Shown: one piece after another, positions 33,250 to 40,628 of the stretch | How the letters are laid out: every line of letters starts with the position of its first letter | Position numbering within the stretch: the first letter of the stretch is position 1 | Assembly (NCBI GenBank): GCA_009783205.1 | Contig: WRHO01000001.1 | Coordinates: 151,530-215,529 of the forward strand | Source: Oscillospiraceae bacterium | GTDB taxonomy: Bacteria > Bacillota > Clostridia > Oscillospirales > Ruminococcaceae | Direction: 5' to 3' | Length of the DNA: 64,000 nt | Program-made: the position numbers and the translations under genes | The notes under the pieces: model-generated | Seen by the model: the letters and a program-made list of their open reading frames with translations, nothing else | Told to the model about the DNA's origin: nothing | Database searches by the model: none

Positions 33250-34401
33250 TCACTCATCATAATCAATTTCGTTATCATCTTTTGCAAAGAAATCGTCCTC
33301 GGGGTCTTTTGATTTTTTACCGGTTTTGGTACGCGCTTCCGGTTCTTCGTTAAAGTATGAATTTTCAACCAACGATATAGCGGTATCTTCAATTAAACGC
33401 AGATAAGACAATTTTTGAAGCCACTTTTTAGGCACAAAGCCCGCGCCGTGATACGCGCCGAGAAGACCGCCGCACATTGCGCCGCAGACATCGCTTCTCC
33501 CGTCATGATTTACAGCGAGTCGAATTGCGTTTTCATAGCTGTCCTCAAATAGGGCGGCGGCAAAAAGAGCGACCCCCAACGCTTGCGCGGCGTTATCGTC
33601 CGTTCCTATGCGAGAAATTGCGGTAAGCGGCGATACATTGTCGTCGGAAACGTATCTGCGGACTTTTTCTATAACGTCGACCACCTCTTCGTTATTCTTA
33701 TATGTTTTAAGAATGTCGAACGCTTTTTTTATAGCGTGGTCAATAGTCGCGCCGTTGATTAGCTCGGCAATTACCGTCGAATAATACCCCGCAGATAAAT
33801 AGGAAACCGGGCTTCCGTGGGTAATCGCGGCAAAGTCCGCCCCCGCACGAAAGGCGAGCTCTGAATCATAATTAAAAAACAAACCCGCCGGTAAAACGCG
33901 CTTTACCGCGCCGGTGTCCGAATAACCGTTCAATGGGGAAACAATCTTTCCGTAAACCGAATTGCGGATTCTCGAAAGCACATCTATGTTGACCGGTTCG
34001 ATAAAACGCTTTTGATACATTCCCTTAGTTTTGATTAGTTTCGAGCGGTAAGCATTAACATTTTTGTCAAACAGCCACGAGTATTCGTCGCCCGCAATTG
34101 TCTTCGTCTGTGTGTAAAGCCAAAGCTGATATGCGTACAAGACATATTCCGTATAATTGACCCCCTCTTCCTTTTGGGTCATCGCCGCCCACAGAATCCC
34201 GTCGGTTGTGAAAAGCGTTAATTGTGTTGCGTCGGTAAAAAGCGCGGTATTTGTTTTCGCGCTCACCGCTAATCTGAGACAACCGTTTTTTTCAAAACGA
34301 TTGCATATCTCCATAAATGTAAGCTCGCGGCAAGGAAAGCCGAAAGCGTCGCCCACCGAAAACCCGGTGTACGCCCCTATAAATCTCGAAGCATGGTCCA
34401 T
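33250..34401 (-). CDS. ADP-ribosylglycohydrolase-like protein with altered metal site
   Basis: 383 aa, all-alpha ARH/DraG fold. GAYTGFSVGDAFGFPCRELTF corresponds to the family start GxxxGDxxG, and SYLSAGYYSTVIAEL and NHDGRSDVCGAMCGGLLGAYHG to the later conserved helices. Two magnesium-site motifs differ: TDDT is FTDATQLTL (second Asp to Ala) and GDTDT is GRSDV. The C-terminal 40 residues are Lys/Asp-rich. Active family members remove ADP-ribose from Arg or Ser or cleave related compounds; with these changes activity is doubtful. First gene of the minus-strand run into malQ. Confidence 0.8.
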   Translation of the reverse strand: MDHASRFIGAYTGFSVGDAFGFPCRELTFMEICNRFEKNGCLRLAVSAKTNTALFTDATQLTLFTTDGILWAAMTQKEEGVNYTEYVLYAYQLWLYTQTKTIAGDEYSWLFDKNVNAYRSKLIKTKGMYQKRFIEPVNIDVLSRIRNSVYGKIVSPLNGYSDTGAVKRVLPAGLFFNYDSELAFRAGADFAAITHGSPVSYLSAGYYSTVIAELINGATIDHAIKKAFDILKTYKNNEEVVDVIEKVRRYVSDDNVSPLTAISRIGTDDNAAQALGVALFAAALFEDSYENAIRLAVNHDGRSDVCGAMCGGLLGAYHGAGFVPKKWLQKLSYLRLIEDTAISLVENSYFNEEPEARTKTGKKSKDPEDDFFAKDDNEIDYDE

Positions 34402-34424
34402 TTTTCAAGCCTTTCGTATATATA

Positions 34425-34847
34425 TTATTTGTGATATTTCCTATTATTCTGTATAGACAAAGCGCGATAAATTTGTTCTAAAAGCATTACCTTTGCCAAC
34501 CTATGCGGAAAAGTCATTTTTGACATAGAAAATTTTTTATCGGAAATTTCCTTTATCTCTGTCGGAAGACCGTCCGACCCGCCTATAATAAAGCAAATGC
34601 CTTTTTTCTCGGAAAGATAAATTTTTTCTAAAGTAGCCGAAAACTCATCACTCGAAAAAGAGTCGCCCTCGATACACAAAGCGAATATATACGCCCCCGA
34701 CGGAATTTTTTGCAAAATCGCCGAATCGTCCTTAACGTCAATTAATTTTACCTTACCGAACGCCCCGATTCTTTTTGCATATTCGTCAACCGCCTCCGCA
34801 AAATAACTTTCCTTCAACCGCCCGACAGAAATGACCGTAAAATTCAC
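34425..34847 (-). CDS. rlmH: 23S rRNA (pseudouridine1915-N3)-methyltransferase RlmH
   Basis: 140 aa SPOUT methyltransferase. MNFTVISVGRLKESYFAEAVDEYAKRIGAFGKVKLIDVKD, IEGDSFSSDEFS, the SAM-knot GICFIIGGSDGLP and LPHRLAKVMLLEQIYRA (here FPHRLAKVMLLEQIYRALSI) are unmistakable, though the usual final RGEPYHK-type end appears as NRKYHK. Usual length is about 159; this copy is shorter in the middle. Downstream of the carboxypeptidase gene by 17 bp. Confidence 0.92.
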   Translation of the reverse strand: MNFTVISVGRLKESYFAEAVDEYAKRIGAFGKVKLIDVKDDSAILQKIPSGAYIFALCIEGDSFSSDEFSATLEKIYLSEKKGICFIIGGSDGLPTEIKEISDKKFSMSKMTFPHRLAKVMLLEQIYRALSIQNNRKYHK

Positions 34848-34863
34848 TATTCGCCTTCCCCGT

Positions 34864-36465
34864 TCATCTTCTTATTCTTTTATTTGGGGGGCGTTTTCTC
34901 GCCGCCGCTAACCTTCTTCTGTGTCTGTTAATATAGTTCATTATAATTAAAACTATTATTGCCGCGCCGAGGAGAAGTATTAACGGGATAAACCACTTTT
35001 GCCCGAAAAAACCGCTCAATCTGTCGCGGGCAATTGCGCCCGATGTTTTCGCAACCGCGTCACCCGCCATAAGCTGAAGCTTTACGAGCGATTGTCCCGC
35101 TATTTGAAGCTCCATTGTTCCGAGTACGTCCCCCTTGGCAATCGGCGCGCTGACCACCCCTTCGCGAATATCGCACTCACACTCTTTATCTGTATCGGCG
35201 TCCGTGCTTCCGCAGGAACATTCGTCCGACGCTAAGCTTATTATTGGGTTAATCGCGCTGTCTGCGTCAACGCTGTTCGGCAGAAGCGTCCAAAAATCCG
35301 AATCTATCATAGGAAAAAGCTGTACCTCATCTGCCGAGCCGTATAAAACCTTAATCACGGCAAGCGGGTCGGTAGTTCTTATGATACAATCGTTCTCAAA
35401 AGACGAAAAAGCCCAACCATACAGAGCTTTATGGTCGTTAAACGCATGATGAAGCCCCTGTTGGTCGCCCTCGCGGTCATATTTTAAGAGCCACGGCGCG
35501 CCCATTGTGACAATCATGTATCTGTAGTTGTCTCTGTCGACATTTCTGTTTGCGACCGAAACTAAATTTGCGAGTCCGGGGTGTTCGACCCATTCGCCGT
35601 TGCTCCTTGTGTAATAGCTGTCGAAGCCGCCCGTTTTAATCCCCTTTGCGAATTGATAATAATAAGACGATGTATTTCGCAAGAGCCAGTTTGTATTAAC
35701 CACAACCCCGTCGGGGTTATATTGGCTAATCGGAACCGCATATTCGACGGTGTTGACCAATTCGGGGAAAAAACTGTGTTTCTCGTAGGCGTACTTTGTG
35801 ATTAAGAACATATCGTATGCGGTTGAGTAATTCTCCGGCTCAAATAAACCGTGCGCGTTGCTGAAGTGTGTGTTTTCCGCGCCGAGCTTTGCGGCTAAGT
35901 CGTTCATTTTTTGTACAAAATTGTTTATACGCTCCTCCGGCTGTCCCTCGCCTATGTTGTACGCTAATATATTTGCCGCTTCACAGCCCGACGGAAGCAT
36001 CATTCCGTATAAAGCGTCGCGTATGGAAATATCATCATTGAGGTCAAAGCCCGCAGTTGCCGCCTCTTGTTTATTAGGGTCGCCGCTCATAAACTCCGCC
36101 GTAACAAGCTGTGGGTATTCGGCTTTTTTCTCGAGATTCTTCTCATATTCGAGAACCACCAAGGCGGTCATTATTTTTGTTGTAGACGCCGGCCAAAGCC
36201 TTTTATCCGCATTTTTTGAATAAACGGCAACGCCCGTATCCATGTTGTATACGTATACCCCGTCGCTCATTATGTCTCTGTCCGGGTGAATCCCCCCCAA
36301 GACGAATATGCCGTCGCCCGTTTCGCTCCCGCCTTCGTCCGAATTGGCGTTATCGGCGGCGGCAAAAAGAGGGAAACCCGCTTGTCCGCAGATAAAAACG
36401 GATAAAACAAGTATAAGCGGGAAAAGGATTGTCGAAAAATTTTTTATATTTTTTCGCCTGAACAT
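34864..36465 (-). CDS. D-alanyl-D-alanine carboxypeptidase (DacF/PBP5 family)
   Basis: 533-aa membrane-anchored serine peptidase that trims peptidoglycan stem peptides. N-terminal signal sequence (ILFPLILVLSVFICGQAGFP), catalytic SxxK as PASTTKIMTAL, KTG as AKGIKTGGF. The middle SxN motif reads PSGCEAANIL, with Cys in place of Asn. A C-terminal domain ends with a second membrane helix (FIPLILLLGAAIIVLIIMNYI) and a long basic tail. A Cys-rich insert (CSCGSTDADTDKECEC) precedes it. Longer than the usual 380-440 aa. Divergent from metY. Confidence 0.88.
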   Translation of the reverse strand: MFRRKNIKNFSTILFPLILVLSVFICGQAGFPLFAAADNANSDEGGSETGDGIFVLGGIHPDRDIMSDGVYVYNMDTGVAVYSKNADKRLWPASTTKIMTALVVLEYEKNLEKKAEYPQLVTAEFMSGDPNKQEAATAGFDLNDDISIRDALYGMMLPSGCEAANILAYNIGEGQPEERINNFVQKMNDLAAKLGAENTHFSNAHGLFEPENYSTAYDMFLITKYAYEKHSFFPELVNTVEYAVPISQYNPDGVVVNTNWLLRNTSSYYYQFAKGIKTGGFDSYYTRSNGEWVEHPGLANLVSVANRNVDRDNYRYMIVTMGAPWLLKYDREGDQQGLHHAFNDHKALYGWAFSSFENDCIIRTTDPLAVIKVLYGSADEVQLFPMIDSDFWTLLPNSVDADSAINPIISLASDECSCGSTDADTDKECECDIREGVVSAPIAKGDVLGTMELQIAGQSLVKLQLMAGDAVAKTSGAIARDRLSGFFGQKWFIPLILLLGAAIIVLIIMNYINRHRRRLAAARKRPPNKRIRR

Positions 36466-36611
36466 ATAGACAAATCCTCCTTAATTGTATATAATGGGTT
36501 GTGTTATTATTTTTTCATAATACATTATAACAGATGTTAAACAAAAATAAAAGCTTTTTTTTACATTGTAACCAAATTTTAATTTTTTATAAGTAGGAGT
36601 GGTAAAGCGTT

Positions 36612-36659
36612 ATGGCAATATCTGTTGAAATAAAAGGAAGGAATAGTCATAAAAAATGA
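36612..36659 (+). CDS. possible 15-aa leader peptide upstream of metY
   Basis: ATG 36612 (MAISVEIKGRNSHKK) ends with TGA overlapping the metY ATG (ATGA). TAGGAG lies 13-14 bp upstream. The metY start itself has its nearest SD (GGAAGG) about 14 bp away, inside this mini-ORF, so coupling is possible. Could equally be chance; no terminator/antiterminator or SAM/T-box leader was recognised in the 190-bp gap. Confidence 0.3.
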   Translation: MAISVEIKGRNSHKK

Positions 36660-37942
36660 AGACTGACCAAAAATACGCATTCGAAACAAAAATGATTCAC
36701 GCGGGGTATGAGGGAGACGAAACACATTCGGTTGTTCCGCCTTTATTTCAAACCAACGCATATTATTACGACAGCGTTGAACACGCGCAAAGCTTGTTTG
36801 AATTAAAAGAGGCGGGGAATATTTACACAAGAATAACCAACCCCACAAACGCTTTTTTTGAGGAGCGGGTTGCCGCTCTCGACGGGGGCGTCGGCGCGCT
36901 TGCGTTTTCATCGGGACACGCGGCAATGTTTAACGCGATTGTCAACCTTTGTTGCGTGGGTGACGAGGTTGTATCGTCGTGTAACATATACGGCGGTGCG
37001 GTTAATATGTTCGGCGTTTCGCTTAAACGGCTCGGAATAACCGTAAGGTTTGTCGACCCGGACGACCTTTCCGCTTGGGGGGCGGCGGTATCCGATAAAA
37101 CGAAATTGTTCTTCACGGAGCTTATAGGGAATCCTCACGCAAATGTATCCGATATAGAGGGGATTGCCGAAATCGCGCATAAAAACGGGATACCGTTTAT
37201 GGTTGACGGAACATTTTGCTCCCCTTACTTATGCAGACCGCTCGAATTCGGCGCGGATTATGTTGTACATTCGGCGACAAAGTTTTTGTCGGGACACGGA
37301 CAGGTTATGGCGGGCGTTATCGTTGACGGCGGCAGCTTCAGCTTTAAGGATAATCCTCGTTTCCCCCTGTTTAATCAACCGGACGTTTCTTATCACGGGG
37401 TTGTTTTCGCGGACACGGGGGCGGCGGCATTTATTCTGCGGCTTCGTGCATTAATTATGCGCGACCTCGGCTCCTGTCTCGCGCCTTTTAACTCGTTCCT
37501 TATAATGCAGGGGATTGAAACCCTTTCGCTTCGCATGGAGCGGCATTGTGAGAACGCGCTTAAGATTGCCGAGTTTCTTGAAGGTAATGAACAGGTCGAA
37601 AGGGTCAACTACCCCTCTCTTAAAAGCAGTAAATATTATGCTTTGGCAAAAAAGTATATGCCAAAGGGCGCGAGCAGTGTATTTTCGTTCAGAATTGTCG
37701 GGGGGAAGGAAAGGGCGGCTAAATTCATTGACTCGCTTTGTCTCATTCAAAACGTATCCAACCTCGGGGATATACGCACCCAAATTTCCCACCCCGCAAC
37801 CACAACGCACAGCCAAATGTCGGCGGAACAGCTTAAAGCGAGCGGGATTGACGGCGGCGATATCCGCATTTCCGTCGGTCTCGAAAATATCGACGACTTG
37901 ATTAATGATATGAAGAATGCTTTCAGAAGTTGTATTCAATAA
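36656..37942 (+). CDS. metY: O-acetylhomoserine sulfhydrylase / aminocarboxypropyltransferase
   Basis: PLP-dependent Cys/Met metabolism enzyme that makes homocysteine from O-acetylhomoserine and sulfide. TKMIHAGYEGDETHSVVPPLFQTNAYYYDSVEHA, YTRITNPTNAFFEERVAALDGG, SSGHAAMFN, and the Schiff-base lysine in HSATKFLSGHGQVMAG are canonical, as is the C-terminal HPATTTHSQMSAEQL and DIRISVGLENIDDLI. 428 aa is normal. It has an apparent private transcript. Confidence 0.94.
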   Translation: MKTDQKYAFETKMIHAGYEGDETHSVVPPLFQTNAYYYDSVEHAQSLFELKEAGNIYTRITNPTNAFFEERVAALDGGVGALAFSSGHAAMFNAIVNLCCVGDEVVSSCNIYGGAVNMFGVSLKRLGITVRFVDPDDLSAWGAAVSDKTKLFFTELIGNPHANVSDIEGIAEIAHKNGIPFMVDGTFCSPYLCRPLEFGADYVVHSATKFLSGHGQVMAGVIVDGGSFSFKDNPRFPLFNQPDVSYHGVVFADTGAAAFILRLRALIMRDLGSCLAPFNSFLIMQGIETLSLRMERHCENALKIAEFLEGNEQVERVNYPSLKSSKYYALAKKYMPKGASSVFSFRIVGGKERAAKFIDSLCLIQNVSNLGDIRTQISHPATTTHSQMSAEQLKASGIDGGDIRISVGLENIDDLINDMKNAFRSCIQ

Positions 37943-37996
37943 CGCAACACACCCGTATTTCAGCTAATTTTGAAAATGGAGAAAGGACGAACCACC

Positions 37997-38047
37997 ATGC
38001 CGCAATTCTCATTGTGTTTTATGCCGGGTGGGGCGACACGGTCATAA
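37997..38047 (+). CDS. possible 16-aa upstream ORF before the phosphoesterase gene
   Basis: GAGAAAGGACG, a good SD, precedes ATG 37997; the ORF reads MPQFSLCFMPGGATRS and stops at two TAA codons 3 bp before the phosphoesterase ATG, which has no SD of its own. Both are in the same frame, so either translation reinitiates or an in-frame stop has split an older, longer gene. Confidence 0.3.
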   Translation: MPQFSLCFMPGGATRS

Positions 38048-38050
38048 TAA

Positions 38051-38743
38051 ATGATTTATGTTACGGGCGATACCCACGGCGATTTAAACCGATTTAAACA
38101 CTCGTTGCTCAAGGGCTTCCGCAAAATAAAAAAACGCGATTCCCTTATTATATGCGGCGATTTCGGGTTTATTTGGGGGGGCGGGAAGGAAGAAAAAAGA
38201 CTTCTCAAATGGCTCGGGAAAAGGCGGTACGACGTGTTGTTCGTCGACGGGGTTCACGAAAACTTTGACCTTCTCGAGGAGTATGAAATCGAGGAATGGT
38301 GCGGGGGGAAGACCCACAAAATAAGCGGTAAGCTTAGGCATTTAATGCGGGGAGAGGTTTTTGAAATATCCGAGAAAAAAGTTTTCACGTTTGGCGGCGG
38401 TGAAAAAAGCGAGGACGATTCAAAGAGCATAAGCGCAAAATGTAAGCCTACCCCCGAAGACTTTGAACGGGCAATTAATTCGTTACAAAAGCATAATTAT
38501 GAGGTCGATTACATTATAAGCTATGAGCCGCCGACAATGATTACCGAGTTTTTGGCGTTAAACGAAAACGTCAGCGATAATTTGAGTCATTATCTCGACG
38601 AAATAAACCAAAAGACCGATTATGAACGGTGGTTCTTCGGGAGACATCATATTGATAAAATAATACCGCCAAAGTATTTCGCGTTGTTCAATAACGTAAT
38701 AAGCACAGAATATGACCCTTTAAGTAAGGTAAACAAGAGCTAA
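38051..38743 (+). CDS. metallophosphoesterase-like protein with altered metal-binding motifs
   Basis: 230-aa calcineurin-like fold. MIYVTGDTHGDLNRF and IICGDFGFIWGG are intact, but the GNHE motif reads DGVHEN (Asn to Val), the usual THCAP segment reads SYEPP (His to Tyr), and the last motif is FGRHHID. Family members with FVDGNHENFDLL-type sequence are typical Clostridial phosphoesterases. Loss of two metal ligands argues for reduced or lost hydrolase activity. Lacks a visible SD; its last six codons and stop belong to the tandem element at 38726. Confidence 0.8.
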   Translation: MIYVTGDTHGDLNRFKHSLLKGFRKIKKRDSLIICGDFGFIWGGGKEEKRLLKWLGKRRYDVLFVDGVHENFDLLEEYEIEEWCGGKTHKISGKLRHLMRGEVFEISEKKVFTFGGGEKSEDDSKSISAKCKPTPEDFERAINSLQKHNYEVDYIISYEPPTMITEFLALNENVSDNLSHYLDEINQKTDYERWFFGRHHIDKIIPPKYFALFNNVISTEYDPLSKVNKS

Positions 38744-38859
38744 AAAGAGGGAATTTATTTCCCTCGTTTAGCTTGACGAAGGTAAACAAGAGCTAAAAAG
38801 AGGGAATTTATTTCCCTCGTTTAGCTTGCCGAAGGTAAACAAGAGCTAAAAAGAGGGAA
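38726..38859 (+). repeat. AACAAG-CTTG palindromic element, tandemly duplicated
   Basis: A 53-bp unit occurs at 38726-38778 and 38779-38831, with a partial third (38832-38859). Each contains GGTAAACAAGAGCTAA, a hairpin AGAGGGAA / TTCCCTC, and CTTGACG (first) or CTTGCCG (second). The first unit supplies the codons for SKVNKS and the stop of the phosphoesterase gene. Confidence 0.9.
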
Positions 38860-38888
38860 CAATAATTATATATATAAGGAGAAACAAA

Positions 38889-39125
38889 ATGGCAGATTTT
38901 AATTATGAGGTTACGGCAGAATTGGGCGTTATTTCCGAAAACGCAAAAGGCTGGCAGACTAAGCTTAACATGGTAAGCTGGAACGGGGGGGAGCCTAAGT
39001 TCGACATTCGCCCTTGGTCTCCCGACGGCGAGCGTATGGGCAAAGGGATATCGCTCACCGAGGAAGAGATGAACCAATTGATGGTTCTTTGGAACGACAG
39101 GGGGTCGGAGGACTCATTTGAATAA
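38889..39125 (+). CDS. YdbC / transcriptional coactivator p15 (PC4) family protein
   Basis: 78 aa single-stranded-nucleic-acid-binding fold. VISENAKGWQTKLNMVSWNGGEPKFDIRPWSPDGERMGKGISLTEEEMNQL fits the bacterial PC4-like family (PF02229), with KFDIRPW as the core strand. AAGGAG precedes ATG 38889. Bracketed on both sides by the palindromic elements. Role in Clostridia is unknown; ssDNA binding in replication or repair is a fair guess. Confidence 0.88.
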   Translation: MADFNYEVTAELGVISENAKGWQTKLNMVSWNGGEPKFDIRPWSPDGERMGKGISLTEEEMNQLMVLWNDRGSEDSFE

Positions 39126-39130
39126 AGCTA

Positions 39131-39188
39131 AACAAGTGATAAGCCCAAAGGACGGGCTTTGCTCGTCCGGAGGGCGAATCTTGACGAC
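39131..39188 (+). repeat. AACAAG-CTTG palindromic element, near-identical to the one inside tsaE
   Basis: 58 bp from AACAAGTG to CTTGACGAC, the same length as the 6113-6170 copy and nearly the same sequence. TAAAGCTAA occurs on both sides (39123 and 39192), like a short target duplication. Confidence 0.85.
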
Positions 39189-39199
39189 AGGTAAAGCTA

Positions 39200-39272
39200 A
39201 GAAGCTGTGTTCATAGACGAATCGTTAAAATTCGCCGAAAGATGAGCGGTGATGTCTATGAATACAGCTTCT
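39200..39272. repeat. 19-bp imperfect inverted repeat at the deacetylase 3' end
   Basis: AGAAGCTGTGTTCATAGAC (39200-39218) and GTCTATGAATACAGCTTCT (39254-39272) pair at 18 of 19 positions across a 35-nt spacer. It touches the stop codon of the minus-strand deacetylase, with only a weak T run, so terminator function is uncertain. Confidence 0.65.
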
Positions 39273-40119
39273 AAGTTAAAATATTTTCTATGGGGCGAAG
39301 TCTCGAGCGGTTTGTTCGGCACAGTCGATACAGACAATCGGCGTCGCCGGTTTTAATCGTGTTATATTTGCCGCTTCCGGTAAAAGCCGCGCGAATACCC
39401 AATATCTGTAAAACTTGAATCGCTTCGTCACAAAAAGCGTGATACGGGAAGGCAAACAAATCGGGTGCGACGCCCGTCTCTTCAATAAATCGCGCCTGTA
39501 ACCTATTAACGTCGCGCCCGAACAACCTTTGATAATCAAAAAGCTCTTCATCGGGCTTTCGTTTACTTCCTTTTCTTCCGTTTTTTATAAAGTGCATGGA
39601 ATAGGTGTGGTTGCCAAATTCAACCAGCCCGGAATCGCGCATTTCGCGAATCATGCCCCAGGTAATGTGTCCCGCCTGTATATCCTCATAAAAATTCGCG
39701 CTCCATATATCGGTGTGGTCGCCGATTACGGATATTACCGCCTTTGCGTTGTATTTTTGCAGGAGAGGGAAGCCGTTGACATAGTTGTTATAATAACCGT
39801 CGTCAAAGGTCAGCATAATCGGATTCGGCGGCAAAGGGCGGGCTTCGTTTACAAAAGCGATTAAATCGGATATACCAATCGTGTTGTACCCGTTTTGTTT
39901 CAAAAAGAAAAGGTCGCGCTCGAACTCGTCGGTCGATATATGATGTTCTCCTTTATTTTCCGTCAAAAAATGGTACATAATTATGGGAAGCTTTACAGAA
40001 AGCTCGTCGGATTGTGCGTTGGGCTGTGTTTGATTCGATTGTTGCCCGGTTGATTCGGCGTTGACGCTCAGAGTCAGTATTGTCGCGGCAAGAAAAGCCG
40101 TAAAAATTTTCTTTAACAT
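39271..40119 (-). CDS. polysaccharide deacetylase family protein (exported)
   Basis: 282 aa. Signal peptide MLKKIFTAFLAATILTLSVNAES, then a NodB-type domain: IMYHFLTENKGEHHISTDEFERDL, LTFDDGYYNNYVNGFPLL (catalytic Asp and metal-binding Asp), FGNHTYSMHF (metal His) and FAFPYHAFCD. CE4 enzymes remove N- or O-acetyl groups from peptidoglycan or other polysaccharides at the cell surface. The first metal-binding Asp-Asp pair is present; HxxxH is seen as HTYSMH. Single-gene unit. Confidence 0.9.
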   Translation of the reverse strand: MLKKIFTAFLAATILTLSVNAESTGQQSNQTQPNAQSDELSVKLPIIMYHFLTENKGEHHISTDEFERDLFFLKQNGYNTIGISDLIAFVNEARPLPPNPIMLTFDDGYYNNYVNGFPLLQKYNAKAVISVIGDHTDIWSANFYEDIQAGHITWGMIREMRDSGLVEFGNHTYSMHFIKNGRKGSKRKPDEELFDYQRLFGRDVNRLQARFIEETGVAPDLFAFPYHAFCDEAIQVLQILGIRAAFTGSGKYNTIKTGDADCLYRLCRTNRSRLRPIENILT

Positions 40120-40265
40120 TTGTATATAATCCCCTTAATAAAGCTTTAAAAATTCTTATATACTATAGTATAAACAGAAAAGGAAGATTTATCACAGTAT
40201 TTTATTAAGAGCAACTTGCACAATTACCCGTGAATATTTTTTAAAATTTATAGTGATTTTGCGAA

Positions 40266-40295
40266 TTGACAATTCGTCTCGATATAGTATATACT
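40266..40295 (+). promoter_or_regulatory. promoter of the exported-protein cluster
   Basis: TTGACA (40266-40271), 18-bp spacer, TATACT (40290-40295). This places the start of transcription about 325 bp upstream of the first coding region, giving a long leader. Confidence 0.6.
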
Positions 40296-40299
40296 TTTA

Positions 40300-40628
40300 A
40301 ACAGTGTTGTGTACGAGGTTTTCAAATATTTGGTTGGCATGATTAGTTAAATAGGAGAAACAATAGTCTTGTACCGCCTCGGAATCGCTTTTTAAAAAGG
40401 GTTAAATAAAATTTGAAAAAAAGTTGAAACTTTTTTGAGAAAACCGACGACTACTACTTGTAAGGCGAACGAGAGAGGACAAAACAGCTCAACACAAAAC
40501 GGAGTCTGTGGGATATACAGACAATATAAATTAATCCCCAACTCTTGACGCAAGAGTAAGAATAAAACAAACTTTGAGAGGGCAACGGCTCATGACACCC
40601 GCTCAAAACAAAACTGGAGGTAAAACTA
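40300..40628 (+). promoter_or_regulatory. long structured 5' leader, no ORF of note
   Basis: This is the only stretch over 300 bp in the window that appears to have no gene at all. Hairpins readable by eye are AAAAAAGT-tgaa-ACTTTTTT (near 40425), GTCTGT/ACAGAC (40504-40522), ACTCTTG/CAAGAGT (40541-40557) and TTTGAG...CTCAAA (40573-40607), the last ending 8 bp before CTGGAGG. It matches no riboswitch class that I recognise. Confidence 0.5.

Noticed and set aside
36466-36655. SAM or T-box leader before metY
   Set aside because: No T-box TGGNACCGCG sequence, no SAM aptamer blocks and no terminator hairpin in the gap.
40296-40628. Open reading frame in the long leader
   Set aside because: All frames are broken by frequent stops; no start with an SD gives more than about 20 codons.
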